Notes: generated from the letters alone by a model not told the origin. DNA of 64,000 bases from Halorubrum sp. BOL3-1 (GCF_004114375.1 NZ_CP034692.1:3100001-3164000); one strand, 5' to 3'; shown: positions 1 through 9,079, counted from the first letter of the stretch. Numbers and translations are program-made.

Positions 1-504
1 CAGGAACTGTGGACGATCGACGGCCAAAGCGGGGCCTTCGAACGGTACGTGCCAGAGGACTCACTGTTCGGCCCACAGCGAGCAGCGGACCTCGTGAGGC
101 AATCAGCACCACAAACAGACTGGGACCGCTTTACGCCGGCCGAGCCGATCCTCACAGTCATCGACGATCGAGAGTACTGGCAAGTACGCGTTGTCCCCGA
201 GGACAACAGCGGGATCGCATACGTCGCGTTTGTCGACGCACGGTCCGGTGATGTCTATTCGTTTGAACAGACTGACGCAATCACTCAGTTCCTCGCAGGC
301 GAGACCCCCGTTGAGACACCCACAGAGACGGATCCAAGTGAAACGACTGCGGAGACGCCGACAGTCATCGTCCAGCGAGTTGCCGAGAACGGCACTGTGA
401 TCGAGACCATGACTGTGTACGACGACGAGTCGGTCGAGATCCGGACACCAACAAACGGCACCGCTGGCACAGAAAACGCGACCGCCAGAGCGCTAGGAAG
501 CTAG
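1..504 (+). CDS. C-terminal part of a PepSY-like exported protein
   Basis: The reading frame is open from the first base, so the N-terminus lies outside the window. About 95 residues resemble a PepSY-type module: a hydrophobic core with WQVRVVPED, then YVAFVDARSGDVYSF, the usual strand-turn-strand with a GDV step. A Thr/Glu/Pro-rich linker follows, then a short beta-rich tail. Thr-rich linkers are common in exported haloarchaeal proteins, so export is inferred; no signal peptide is visible because the start is missing. PepSY modules often inhibit or bind peptidases, but no partner is visible here. The specific function is unknown. Confidence 0.75.
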   Translation, partial: QELWTIDGQSGAFERYVPEDSLFGPQRAADLVRQSAPQTDWDRFTPAEPILTVIDDREYWQVRVVPEDNSGIAYVAFVDARSGDVYSFEQTDAITQFLAGETPVETPTETDPSETTAETPTVIVQRVAENGTVIETMTVYDDESVEIRTPTNGTAGTENATARALGS

Positions 505-522
505 ACACAGTTGCGCATTACG

Positions 523-550
523 GAACTTCGAGGCGAAAGCCTCGCCGTTC
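523..550 (+). terminator. GNRA-type hairpin after the first gene
   Basis: Nineteen bases after the stop codon lies CGAGGC-GAAA-GCCTCG, a perfect 6-bp stem with a GNRA tetraloop. It is extended by a second pairing (GAAC with GTTC) across a 2x2 internal loop. Position suggests an RNA 3' end or terminator. It also loosely resembles the palindromic ends of haloarchaeal IS200/IS605 elements, so it could be a relic of one. Confidence 0.4.
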
Positions 551-727
551 ACACGGGGACGAAGCCGATAACAGGGCAACAACCGCCGAAATCAAGCCAC
601 AGGATATGTCGCGGTAAGCACAACGAACAAAATAGCGCGGTACACGTTACTGTTGTGCGAGCCTGCCGACCCACCGCCACGTCGCTCACCGTCTTCCCCC
701 ATCGGTCGCGGCCCGGAGGTCCGCCTC

Positions 728-892
728 CTAAACCCAGTCGAACGGGTCGGCGTCAGGCTCTGGAGAGGCGGGCTCCGCGGCTTCAACGTCCTCCGCCTCG
801 GGCTCGGGGTTGAGCTCGCCGAGGGCCACGTCGAGGCGGCCCGCGCGGCGGGCGCCGTCGACGGCTCGGTAATACTCGACGAACTCCTCCAA
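728..892 (-). CDS. small acidic protein downstream of the AIM24 gene
   Basis: A 54-residue frame starts at a TTG 16 bases after the AIM24 stop codon and ends in DPFDWV. It opens with a helix-like segment (EEFVEYYRAVDGARRAGRL), then an acidic Glu/Pro/Asp-rich tail. Its composition is typical halophilic coding, unlike the Arg-rich alternative frames. It may be a small partner in the AIM24 operon or the C-terminal stump of a larger gene, since the frame stays open without an ATG into the AIM24 gene. No family recognised. Confidence 0.45.
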   Translation of the reverse strand: MEEFVEYYRAVDGARRAGRLDVALGELNPEPEAEDVEAAEPASPEPDADPFDWV

Positions 893-908
893 GCAGTCAA
901 GACGCGGG

Positions 909-1562
909 CTACAGTTCCTCGTGCGGCTGGACGACGACGAACCCGCCGGCGCCGTCGAAGTTCATCTGGAAGCGCTCGCCGGACTCTTGGCCGACCATAT
1001 CGGAGAGGTTCGTGTTCATCTTCACGTCGGGTGACACGCCGCTCCACGCAACTGTCGCACTCGGGTCCGTCGACACCGGCGGTTCGAGTACGAACGGGTC
1101 GCCGTGCGTGGTGATAGCGACAGTGCCGGGGCCTTCGAGGTAGACGTTCGTGAACCCACCGGCGAACGACCCGGCCAGACTGTCGATAGTGCTGATTTCG
1201 TACTCGACGCGGTCCTCGAACGCGAGCACGTCCTCGCCGTTGACCGTGATGGCATCGTCGGCGCCGAGGTGAAGGACCTGTATCTTCTTTTGCTGGTCGG
1301 CGAGGTACACGTCGCCGTGTCCCTCGACTGTCATCACCGGCGTCCCTTCACCGCTGGCGGCCTCCTTTAGGAAGCCCGTGATACCGCCCTCCGCAGAGGC
1401 CGAACCGGTGAACGAGAGGTCGCCGGTGAACGCCACCATCGAACCCGCTTTCGCAACGACGCTCCCGTCGACGGCGACGTCGAGCAGGTACTTGTTCTCC
1501 AACTGGAACTGTTCGTCGCTGTCGGTCGGGCCGTGTTCGGACGTGAACTGTGAAACGTCCAT
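909..1562 (-). CDS. AIM24 family protein
   Basis: A 217-residue protein of the AIM24/TIGR00266 family, whose fold is two stacked beta-rich repeats. Visible features are the N-terminal QLENKYLLDVAVDGSVVAKAGSMVAF, split here as QLENKYLLDV and AKAGSMVAFTGDLSF, the middle segment GEGTPVMTVEGHGDVYLAD, and the C-terminal GERFQMNFDGAGGFVVVQP. These match the family pattern of residues lining a jelly-roll core. I chose the ATG at 1562 (MDVSQF) over an upstream codon because the first 19 extra residues look non-homologous. In yeast Aim24 is mitochondrial; the archaeal role is unknown and no enzyme activity is established. Confidence 0.85.
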   Translation of the reverse strand: MDVSQFTSEHGPTDSDEQFQLENKYLLDVAVDGSVVAKAGSMVAFTGDLSFTGSASAEGGITGFLKEAASGEGTPVMTVEGHGDVYLADQQKKIQVLHLGADDAITVNGEDVLAFEDRVEYEISTIDSLAGSFAGGFTNVYLEGPGTVAITTHGDPFVLEPPVSTDPSATVAWSGVSPDVKMNTNLSDMVGQESGERFQMNFDGAGGFVVVQPHEEL

Positions 1563-1880
1563 ACGAACACTAATACCGAGATACCGCATTAATCCGGCCA
1601 CGTGCTTCACGGCGAGCAACTCCGCAGCCGTCGGTACGGACGACGTGACCCAGTAGTTTCTTACGCGAACTAGGTGTTATGATCAAGTAGACGTAGCAGC
1701 GATGGCCCTCCTCTCGACGCTCGCGTCGGCCACCGCACTCACGGCAGCTTGTGCGTGTCTAGCTATGTAGACACGCGAGCGGGCGCGAGTCGACGTTGGC
1801 GTCGGTGAGGTGGAGACACGGAGACGCGGTCGCGACACCCCCTGACGCTAGTTCCGTTCGTTCCTCGGTATCTGACCGCC
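1563..1880. other. intergenic region with one hairpin
   Basis: No coding frame with halophilic composition was found on either strand. The only structure seen is the inverted repeat at 1753-1776, listed separately. Confidence 0.5.
1753..1776. terminator. 9-bp inverted repeat
   Basis: GCGTGTCTA and TAGACACGC pair perfectly around a 6-base loop (GCTATG). It lies about 105 bases past the end of the minus-strand gene at 1881-2276 and about 190 bases upstream of the AIM24 start. It could be a terminator for the former or an operator for the latter. No T-run follows. Confidence 0.35.
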
Positions 1881-2276
1881 TCACGCCGTTTCCGAACCGG
1901 ATCCGCCGGTTCGGTACGCCGAGGGTTCTGCGAGCGTCGTGACGCTGACGATTCCGTTCCCGCACTCGACCACCGCGCACTCTTCGGGGTCGCTGCCGAT
2001 CGGACACATAGCACTGTCGTCGGTTCCATCGGCCAAACGCACCTCCACGCGGTACACTCCGCGTTCGAGCGGGAATCGAAGGCTCGACGCCGCGGACGGG
2101 CCGACGGTCACGGACCGCTCAACGACGGTCTCGTCGTCCGAACCGATGACGGTGACGGTGACGGTGTGGGCCTCCGCGCTGTCGTAATTCCGGACGAACG
2201 CACTCTCAGAGTTCGGTGCCCGTGAGTCGGTTCGCTCCGCCGCGTCCACTTCACGCTCCGGCTGTCGTGCTTGCAT
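1881..2276 (-). CDS. conserved-type hypothetical protein, beta-sandwich-like
   Basis: A 131-residue acidic protein. After a polar N-terminus it shows alternating strands (AHTVTVTVIGSDDETVVERS, SSLRFPLERGVYRVEVRLAD), typical of an Ig-like or FxLD-type fold. Then comes a Cys-containing segment (CPIGSDPEECAVVECGNG) with three cysteines that could bind metal or form a disulfide. No signal peptide or membrane span is seen. The start at 2276 (MQARQPE) was preferred because the upstream extension is Arg-rich and lacks halophilic composition. An alternative ATG lies at 2303. Function unknown. Confidence 0.6.
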   Translation of the reverse strand: MQARQPEREVDAAERTDSRAPNSESAFVRNYDSAEAHTVTVTVIGSDDETVVERSVTVGPSAASSLRFPLERGVYRVEVRLADGTDDSAMCPIGSDPEECAVVECGNGIVSVTTLAEPSAYRTGGSGSETA

Positions 2277-2370
2277 ACGTGACTGTCCGAACCGCTGGAT
2301 CATATACACTGGAGTCCAGTCTCTGGGCCTGAGACGGTGGGGACGACGCGACGCGTCCAGAACGTGAGGG

Positions 2371-2820
2371 TTAGCCCTCGATCCGGAGCGTGATCCTCGT
2401 CCCGTCGTCACCGGCGTCGTATCGGAGCGCTCCGTCGATCTCGTCGATCACCATGGTGACGATCCAGAGGCCGATGCCGCCCCCGTGATTGAGCACGTCC
2501 TCTTGGCCGCGTTCGAGCAGCGTCAGCTCGTTGGGCGGGATCCCCGGACCGTTGTCCTCGACCGCGATAACCACGCCGTCGGGGTCCTCGTCAAGTGCTC
2601 TGTTGAATCCGACGACCGCACGGGGATCACAACAACTGAAGGACCGAATCGGCTGCTCTTCACCGTTGATGTGCTGGGTTGAGCTCTCCGATACTGTCTC
2701 TCTTCTCACCTCTCTCGCAAGATTGGTTCTCAGGATCCGTTCGATAGCGACACTGAACCAGCCGTATTGTGACACGATCCCGACGCCTTCACCGGATTCA
2801 ACAGAGCAGTAAAAGCACAA
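2371..2820 (-). pseudogene. histidine kinase ATPase remnant fused to a miniature transposon
   Basis: The last 75 residues are the C-terminal half of a HATPase_c domain: VEDNGPGIPPNEL (G1 box), GGGIGLWIVTMVIDEIDG (G2 region) and a final TRITLRIEG strand. The N box, the histidine phosphoacceptor and all sensor parts are missing. The upstream half of the open frame lies inside the 213-bp element at 2596-2808, which supplies the ATG and about 70 residues of unrelated sequence. The open frame therefore looks like an insertion-made chimera. Without the N box it cannot be an active kinase. Whether it is expressed is unknown. Confidence 0.75.
2596..2808. mobile_element. MITE with IS5-like terminal repeats
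   Basis: The ends are perfect 16-bp inverted repeats (TGCTCTGTTGAATCCG and its complement at 2793-2808), with partial pairing continuing about 20 bases inward (GGGATC near both ends). The same terminal sequence, with one or two changes, bounds the degenerate IS5-type element at 8144-9079, so this is probably its non-autonomous relative. The 213-bp interior encodes no transposase. A target duplication is not obvious. Confidence 0.7.
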
Positions 2821-2938
2821 TTAATTTGGTTTCTATAGCCATAGATATCGGTGCGATACTCAAGCTCTGGTTTTCGGAGTGTACTGGGGATATCGGTGGC
2901 GACGGTGCCAACCGAACGTTTCGACAGTCGGCTGAACG

Positions 2939-4744
2939 TCAGTCGTAGCTGAGCAGCGATCCCGGCAGTTCGACAGTGACAGTCGTCCCGCTGTCGGTAT
3001 CGAACGAGACCTCCCCGCCGAGCCGGTCGACCCCCCACCAGACGAGCCAGAGCCCGAGGCCTTTGCTGTGCTGTAATGGCTCTTCTTCGGCGCCTTTGAA
3101 CACCTCCACCTCGTGGTCGCTAATCCCGGTGCCGCTGTCAGCGACATCAATCCACCAGCGCTCGACTTTCTCGGTGTCGCTGGACTCTCTCAGTCGGACG
3201 CTGACACGCGGCTCCGGAGTAGGTCCCCCGTGTTCAACTGCGTTTGACACCAGCTCACGAACGACTGGTATCAGAATCTCTCCGTTGGCGTGTGTCTCCA
3301 CCGGTGGTGTGTCTATCACAACAGGAACGGAAGAGATGTCACCAGCACACTTGTGGCGATCATCGACGATCTGTGCGTGCTTGACCTCCTCAATGGCGTG
3401 ACGGATGAGTTCCTCGACGGACCGATTATGTGTACGCTGGTTGGCCTGCAACACTGATTCTATCTCACGGGCAGTACCCCCAAGGTCACGCAACGCCGAT
3501 AGTTCGCCATCGACCGTCGTCACTATCTCGTCCACTGTGTCGGGGGCCGAATTATCGGTCAACTGTTGAAGATGCGCTGCTGCCACGTCAACCCTGTTTC
3601 GTATGTTGTGCCGAAGCACCCGACTGAGAACCTCCGCGCGACGTGCATTTTGCCGGCTGTCTGTTATATCGCGGAAGATCAGGGTGTGGCCAAGTGTTCG
3701 GTCGTCGCTGTCGGTAATCCGGCTCGATGAGGCTTCTAGCACGCGATCGCTCTCTGGCAGCCGACAGGTTGTTTGTCCCCTCGCGAGTAACTCCTTGATG
3801 TTGAATGTATCCGGCAGTATGGTGTCGAGGTGCTCACCGACTACTGTGCTAAACTCCCGCTCAAACAGATCTGTAGCAGCAGCATTCCAGTCAAGGATAT
3901 AATGTCCATCCGTGACCGTGATGGCCGCATCTGGCATTCCGGCGACGATGTCTTGTCGAGCGACGGCCAAGGCTGCCGGTAGTTCCTCAAACAGCCCGAA
4001 TCGGGTGACTGCTAGCCACGCTGCACCCGTCGACAAGATCACAAACGGAACCGGAATGGCTGCTCTCGCTACCGGAGTCTCAGCCAAGACGATGAAGAAC
4101 CTCTCTGCGAACCACACTGGCGGCACAATCACCGCCAGAGTTAGTGTCAACTGTGTTGAGACGTATTGATATTGATGTAGTGTTCGCCACAGCTGTCCGA
4201 GGGTGAGCAACACGATGGATCCCGTTGCAAACAGAGAGATTGCTATAGCGAACTGTAGGAGGGGTAACAGTGTCTCGCTAAGACCAGCCGGCAGGATATC
4301 GAGTACCAGAGAGACCAGTGTGGAGGATATGGTTCCACCAGTGTGCAGCAGTCCAAATGGAACAAGCACGAACAGTAATAGCCGCTCGCTGCGGTCCGTT
4401 CGAGTCGTATACGCGAGAACGAACAGAGCATACAGCAGTGGAACTACCACCTGAAGTACCCAGTCGGCGATTCTGGACCCCTGGAGTCCGAATGCGACAA
4501 TTGACGATGTTGACTCTACCGCCGACAGTATAACGCCTCCGTCGGGCGACCGAAATTCGTAGACACTAATAATAATATCGTTGACGCCGCCAGCGGCTGT
4601 CCACACTCCTAGCCCAACTATACAGGCAACAAAACTCCGTGTGCCTACCCCCGAATACTGTCGGCTGGTGTGACCTGCGATGAGTAGCAGCACTATCCCC
4701 AAAGTAACATTCACACCCCCGACTATGGCGAGCATGGCACACAT
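2939..4744 (-). CDS. 7TM-PAS sensor histidine kinase
   Basis: A 601-residue membrane kinase. Residues about 1-245 carry seven or eight hydrophobic segments of the haloarchaeal 7TM sensor type. A PAS domain follows at about 255-365 (MPDAAITVTDGHYILDWNAA), ending in the conserved LIFRDITDSR. The phosphoacceptor box is VLSRVLRHNIRNRVDV near residue 375. The HATPase domain has the N box (VVRELVSNAVEHG), G1 (ADSGTGISD) and G2 (KGLGLWLVWWGV). It should autophosphorylate on His and pass the phosphate to a regulator, but none is adjacent. A second possible ATG lies 9 bases downstream. Upstream is IS debris. Confidence 0.9.
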   Translation of the reverse strand: MCAMLAIVGGVNVTLGIVLLLIAGHTSRQYSGVGTRSFVACIVGLGVWTAAGGVNDIIISVYEFRSPDGGVILSAVESTSSIVAFGLQGSRIADWVLQVVVPLLYALFVLAYTTRTDRSERLLLFVLVPFGLLHTGGTISSTLVSLVLDILPAGLSETLLPLLQFAIAISLFATGSIVLLTLGQLWRTLHQYQYVSTQLTLTLAVIVPPVWFAERFFIVLAETPVARAAIPVPFVILSTGAAWLAVTRFGLFEELPAALAVARQDIVAGMPDAAITVTDGHYILDWNAAATDLFEREFSTVVGEHLDTILPDTFNIKELLARGQTTCRLPESDRVLEASSSRITDSDDRTLGHTLIFRDITDSRQNARRAEVLSRVLRHNIRNRVDVAAAHLQQLTDNSAPDTVDEIVTTVDGELSALRDLGGTAREIESVLQANQRTHNRSVEELIRHAIEEVKHAQIVDDRHKCAGDISSVPVVIDTPPVETHANGEILIPVVRELVSNAVEHGGPTPEPRVSVRLRESSDTEKVERWWIDVADSGTGISDHEVEVFKGAEEEPLQHSKGLGLWLVWWGVDRLGGEVSFDTDSGTTVTVELPGSLLSYD

Positions 4745-4789
4745 ATCTCACACACTGGATTGAATTATTCTGTCGAAACGTCGTTCGGT

Positions 4790-5620
4790 CTAAATACAAA
4801 ACTCAGCTTTGAACGTTAGTATCTGCTGTTGAGTGAACAAAGAGGGATCGATCTCTTCCTTGAGATCATCGACGCTACGATCATCGTTGTCTCGAACCCA
4901 CAAGAGAAGGTTGTAGACGGCTTCTTTCAGAGAGTGTTCGAGGTTCGTTCGAAAGGATGACGCCTTCGATCGAACCGTCGTCAAGGCGCTCGATTCAAGA
5001 TCAAGACGACCGAGACTGTAAGCAGCCATCAGAAGGTGCTAGTGGCGTCTGGCACCTTCGTCGGTCTGTATCTCGCAATCTCCTAGGCCGAGATCCTGTT
5101 TCGAGTCCTCGAAAACCTCTCGATGCGCCACCTCATTCGCTAGGAGCGAATAATATGTTCGGTGGGTGCGTCGATCTTGTTCGTGGCGAGGTACTTGACC
5201 AGATTCTCTTCATCGTCCTCGTCGATTTCTTTCTCAGCGAGGACCAGCTTTACGTCTCCCAGTTTGGAGACGTGAAGCTTCTTCGTCCAGATGTGGTAGG
5301 TGTCGTCATCGATGTTGCGCTCAGCCCTGTCGATGCGCTCTGCCAGCGCATGGACGTGGAGCTCTTCGACGCTGTAGGTCACATGTCAGTTGCTCCGAAG
5401 CGGCCCGATCCAGTCCTTGCTGTAGGGTTCGATCAGTTCAGGAAGGCCGAAATCGTGAGCAAACTACGAGTCGAAGAGGTGGATGTCCGCCGGGACACCT
5501 ACCTCGTCTTCGAGTTCGGCGACGATCTTGCGGACGAGATCGTACTATTGTACCTCCAGTAGTCGGTGAGAGACACTGATTACGAAAAATTCGAAGCGAA
5601 AGTCTCGCTCTTCATCACGG
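4790..5620 (-). pseudogene. IS4-type DDE transposase remnant
   Basis: Joined frames give a recognisable haloarchaeal DDE transposase: KIVAELEDEVGVPADIHLFD, then stop, FAHDFGLPELIEPYSKDWIG, stop, then HIWTKKLHVSKLGDVKLVLA, and finally a C-terminal MRWRIE..FFEDSKQDLGLG block and LLLWVRDNDDRSVDDL. At least four in-frame stops or shifts break it. The first replaces the Trp expected in the family's FDSWFAHD motif, and another probably replaces an Arg. The N-terminus and the terminal repeats could not be found. Assignment to IS4 rather than the related IS701 group is uncertain. Confidence 0.75.
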
Positions 5621-5627
5621 GAGGATG

Positions 5628-6662
5628 TCAAGGACTCACGATGAGGCCGAACGAGTACCCGGAGCCATCATATGTTGCCACGACATCTTTGAAATCAATC
5701 CGCTCGGAATACGCCTCAATTGGCTGGAGATCAGCGGCGATCTCAAGCCGGGTGAGCACCTCCTCTAATGGATCTGATGGCGGGGCACTCTCACCGTAGC
5801 GACGTGGATTCTCCTCGCTAATAGCATCCTCGACGACATTCTGTGCGCCCCCTGTGAGATCATCAGTTAGGTCGTGGGTTACGATCTCAGATTTCGCGTG
5901 GTCTATCAACTCCGCTTGGGTACTTCCAACTCCATTGATTGTGTATGTCCATACTGGGACACTAACAACTCGTTGTTCGGTGATTGGGCGATAGTACTCC
6001 TCGCTGTATTGGTGTTTGATGTAATCAAAGGGCGGTGAGGGGATCAACTCGCTTGCTTCAGCGTCAAGTCCCTGATGGTACTGAACAGTTTGGAGATCCT
6101 CGAATTCTGGCTCACCCAAGAAATCATCAGCCCCAGCATACACCGCCGACATGGCGGCCTCAATAATGCGTTTGTCCTGCGAAGAGGCATTTACAGGCGT
6201 TTCAACGACCGTGGCGTCGTCTGGTGGGGTTTCCTCAACACGTTCGACCGCAAAATGCCACCGTCCGCGTTCGAGCTGTTGCTCATCGGCAATTGAGACC
6301 TGATAGTAGGTGCCATCTCGTTCGAGAAATGTCGGCCGTGGGACTGTTGTGGTGCCCCACTGTGACCGATGTACCAGCGGCCACTGTTGAACTGTCACCG
6401 AACCAGTCTCGAAGAGTTCAGTCACATACTGCGCTTTCGTGTCTTCGGTAAAGTCAACACGTGTTGTCGCCGGGAACTTGAGGGGATTCTCTCGGTAGTA
6501 TTCGTATTGTTGCAGTCCTTGGATGCTATCCATAGACAGTTCTCCAGCGATGAGAGATAATTCATCCAGACTCCCAGGCCCCGAACAGCCGGCGGTGGCA
6601 GTCATTAGGCCGGCCGACCCTAGGATTTGAAGAGCACGACGGCGGGAGCAGCAAAATTCCAT
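5628..6662 (-). CDS. Tat-exported lipoprotein of unknown function
   Basis: A 344-residue protein. The N-terminus is SRRRALQILGSAGLMTATAG followed by CSG, that is a twin-arginine motif, a hydrophobic stretch and a lipobox with Cys at about residue 26. Haloarchaea export most lipoproteins this way and anchor them by lipid outside the cell. The mature part is mixed alpha/beta and acidic, with WHFAVERVEETPPDDATVVE and a C-terminal YSFGLIVSP. No known domain was recognised. It stands alone between transposase relics and could have arrived with them, but its codon use looks like that of its neighbours. Confidence 0.8.
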   Translation of the reverse strand: MEFCCSRRRALQILGSAGLMTATAGCSGPGSLDELSLIAGELSMDSIQGLQQYEYYRENPLKFPATTRVDFTEDTKAQYVTELFETGSVTVQQWPLVHRSQWGTTTVPRPTFLERDGTYYQVSIADEQQLERGRWHFAVERVEETPPDDATVVETPVNASSQDKRIIEAAMSAVYAGADDFLGEPEFEDLQTVQYHQGLDAEASELIPSPPFDYIKHQYSEEYYRPITEQRVVSVPVWTYTINGVGSTQAELIDHAKSEIVTHDLTDDLTGGAQNVVEDAISEENPRRYGESAPPSDPLEEVLTRLEIAADLQPIEAYSERIDFKDVVATYDGSGYSFGLIVSP

Positions 6663-6771
6663 GCCAAATATATTGACGATTCAGATTAAAAAATCAAAAC
6701 TACTGTTTCTACATTTGAAATACAACTCCCCTGTTTTCTTCTCGTGGGTCGACAGTTGGGCCAGCGCACCC

Positions 6772-6864
6772 AAATTGCTTGAACAGTTCATACATTATTA
6801 CAACCATCAGAGACCGTCTCAATCACTCAACGGACGGACACCAGTAGAAGCCGTAATTAACTAG
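6772..6864 (+). pseudogene. C-terminal stump of an rve-type transposase
   Basis: The peptide KLLEQFIHYYNHQRPSQSLN followed by GRTPVEAVIN and a stop matches the extreme C-terminus of integrase-core transposases (IS3/IS481-like), where YNHQRPHQSLNGRTPxE is the hallmark. Nothing upstream in the frame resembles the DDE core, and the upstream sequence is AT-rich. It is a relic about 30 codons long. Confidence 0.65.
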
Positions 6865-7247
6865 ACAGTTCCCTCAACAGCAACTTCTAAAATAACGTAC
6901 TGATCAACATCAGTATCTCATAGACTGTCCGGCACTCAGCCGTAGTCCCACGTTTCGAGGTTGCGGCCCCTATCTCGACATGAGGTCCGGCCCTCCAAAA
7001 GATATGATTGCCGGGACGTGTACGCCGGCGTCAATAGATAGATCACGACGACCAACGCAGAGAGCCGAGTGGGCTACAAGGATCCCAGAGTGTGTGTTGT
7101 GCCGGTCTGATCACTTTTCCTCAGATTTGTATCTACGCCTCTGTCGAAACCATATTCTTCAGACTTGGGGTGAAGAGGGTGTCAATCGCTCAGAACCGCA
7201 CTACAGCCCCAGGTGTTACAGTCGGACTATGTAAATTGCCGTGGGTG
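6865..7247. other. intergenic region without a recognisable gene
   Basis: Short frames exist on the plus strand but their composition is not halophilic and none has a family signature. It lies between a transposase stump and the PadR gene and may be further insertion debris. Confidence 0.4.
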
Positions 7248-7529
7248 TCAGTTGGCGTGATCGATGTACTGTTGTTCCCACTCGCTCCGAGCATCAATCT
7301 CTCTGGTACCACGGCGAGTAGTAGTGTACTCGTTAGTCCGTCGATCACGTTGACTTTTCTCGACCAGCCCCTTCTCCACGAGAGTGTCGAGATTGGGATA
7401 GAGCCGACCGTGATGGATTTCTTTTTCGTAGTAATTTTCGAGCTCGTCTTTGATCGCGAGCCCGTGTGGGTCCTCAAGCCCTGCAATAACATACAGGAGG
7501 TCGCGCTGAAAGCCAGTGAGATCGTACAT
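7248..7529 (-). CDS. PadR family transcriptional regulator
   Basis: A 93-residue winged-helix protein of the haloarchaeal PadR type. It starts MYDLTGFQRDLLYVIAGLED, then GLAIKDELENYYEKEI, then the family signature HGRLYPNLDTLVEKGLVEKS, then the wing DRRTNEYTTTRRGTREI. PadR proteins are DNA-binding regulators of exporters or stress genes, often controlling a divergent neighbour. Here no transporter is adjacent, so the target is unknown. The frame is intact despite its location among transposon relics. Confidence 0.9.
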   Translation of the reverse strand: MYDLTGFQRDLLYVIAGLEDPHGLAIKDELENYYEKEIHHGRLYPNLDTLVEKGLVEKSQRDRRTNEYTTTRRGTREIDARSEWEQQYIDHAN

Positions 7530-7683
7530 CGTTCTCGTTTCGAGTTATATTCATGAAATACTATCGATTTCTGGTATATCGGAAGTAACGATCCACCTGG
7601 TGGGAGATTGTTGTATTTGGTACAAGCGTGAGCTATGCGATAGTAGAGAGAAGAGTCCGATAGACAACAGACGTATCAACTCG

Positions 7684-7917
7684 TCACGAGCGTGGTGGAA
7701 TCCGAATTTCGTCACCAACCTCATACAGATAGCCCTTCAGGAGTAACTGTTCGATAATATCGCGCGCATCAGCAGGCCTGATTTCCTGTTCTGCCAAGTA
7801 TGTGATCGCCATCTCACGGGTAAGCGGATCGGTATCGCCCGGCTCCTCGAGATACGCCTCAAGATGATCGAGGACGTTTTTTTCAGCCGGTGCGATAGGC
7901 CGCCGTGAATTCGGCAT
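7684..7917 (-). CDS. small winged-helix-like protein
   Basis: A 77-residue protein starting MPNSRRPIAPAEKNVLDHLE. The pattern is helix (KNVLDHLEAYLEE), helix (TREMAITYLAEQEI), helix (DARDIIEQLLLKGYLYEV) and a short wing (GDEIRIPPRS), as in a winged helix with little more than the DNA-binding unit. An ATG 9 bases upstream is an alternative start. It is transcribed in the same direction as PadR, 154 bases away. No family was recognised with certainty, and the role is unknown. Confidence 0.55.
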   Translation of the reverse strand: MPNSRRPIAPAEKNVLDHLEAYLEEPGDTDPLTREMAITYLAEQEIRPADARDIIEQLLLKGYLYEVGDEIRIPPRS

Positions 7918-8143
7918 TGCCAGCATCTTTGAAATGAAGGTAGTAGGGTATTGGGGTCACCCCGTTTGCGAAATGTTCGACACATATCGGAACAATCGGC
8001 TGCCAACGAGCGGGGCGTGTGGGCCGAAGGTCCTAGCTGCGGCGAAATGGTCGATCCAATCGGTATTGATCAAAAATTTATTCGGCAGATCATCAAGCTC
8101 AAGCCGCTAATGATAACGTACCACGAATGCCGTCACTGTGTGT

Positions 8144-9079
8144 ACTGCTTTGTTGAATCCGATGACGGCGTGGGAATCACTGCTTGAGAGCCTGTTCAAG
8201 ATTGTAGACGGCGGCGGTCAGCACGAGCTCGCGGAATTCGCGGTACTACGCGCGAGGGCGGAAAGGGGGGCCGAATCGACGCTTGATGGCGAAAAAGGAA
8301 GCCTCGGCCACCCAGCGCTGAACATATAATTCGCTGTCCAACCGTGCTTGTGTGCGTAGCCGTAGGCAGTGAACGGCCGATGACGCAGCAAGGGCCGGAC
8401 GCCCTCTGAACGGAGGGCGTCCCGGAGAGATTGGTCGTCATAGCCTTTGTCACCGGCGATGATCCCGATTATCTCGGTGTTTCGCAAGGCGACTCGACGG
8501 CCAGTTTGCGTGTCGTGAAGCCAGTGTGCCGAGCAGTGGATGTCGAGGACGGCACACCAGCCTGTATCGAGGAGGGCCGTCGTTTTGAGCGTACGCATAT
8601 GGGATCCGAGCGGTGTTAGTAGTGTCTCGATGCCGTTTCGCGGTCGAAAAACGTGGCATCGATGGCACCGTGCGAGCCCGGATCACAGATGTCCGGGGAC
8701 TCACAAAGGAAACGCCGCCACACTGACATGGGCACCCTCTCAAACGACCGAGACAGCATTGAGGTGCGGGAAGTCCCGTTCGAGCGAACTGTAACAGACC
8801 ACGAACGCGATTCATCTCACTCGGCCCATCAACGATTTCGCGGTACGTCAGGTCCATGTGAACCCGCAAAAAATGGAGTATCACATGCTTCCAGCCGGGA
8901 GATCCGTTTCCAGTCGGATCACTCACCGCCGTTGGACTGGCGACACAGCACTTTTGAGCTAGCGACGCGGCTTGCTTGACAAAGCAGAAGAGTAGGTTAG
9001 TCACGTTCGACTCTTCCGCTTCGCTTCCACCTTTACAGCGGCACTATCCTGCTGCCTTCTGCGGGTTCAACAGAGCACT
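8144..9079. mobile_element. degenerate IS5-type insertion sequence
   Basis: The element is about 936 bp. The left end reads CTGCTTTGTTGAATCCG and the right end, on the complement, reads GTGCTCTGTTGAACCCG, giving imperfect inverted repeats of about 17 bases. The broken transposase runs leftward inside. Neither flank shows a clear target duplication, so the insertion is old or has been rearranged. The MITE at 2596-2808 shares these ends. Confidence 0.75.
8177..9004 (-). pseudogene. IS5 family transposase, frameshifted
   Basis: Fragments in different frames together match haloarchaeal IS5-type transposases. They are an N-terminal block with HMDLTYREIVDGPSEMNRVR, the DDE-region peptide IDATFFDRETASRHY, the segment AGDKGYDDQSLRDALRSEGV with RPLLRHRPF, and the usual C-terminus REFRELVLTAAVYNLEQALK. 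Several frameshifts and a stop separate them, so no active enzyme can be made. Confidence 0.8.
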
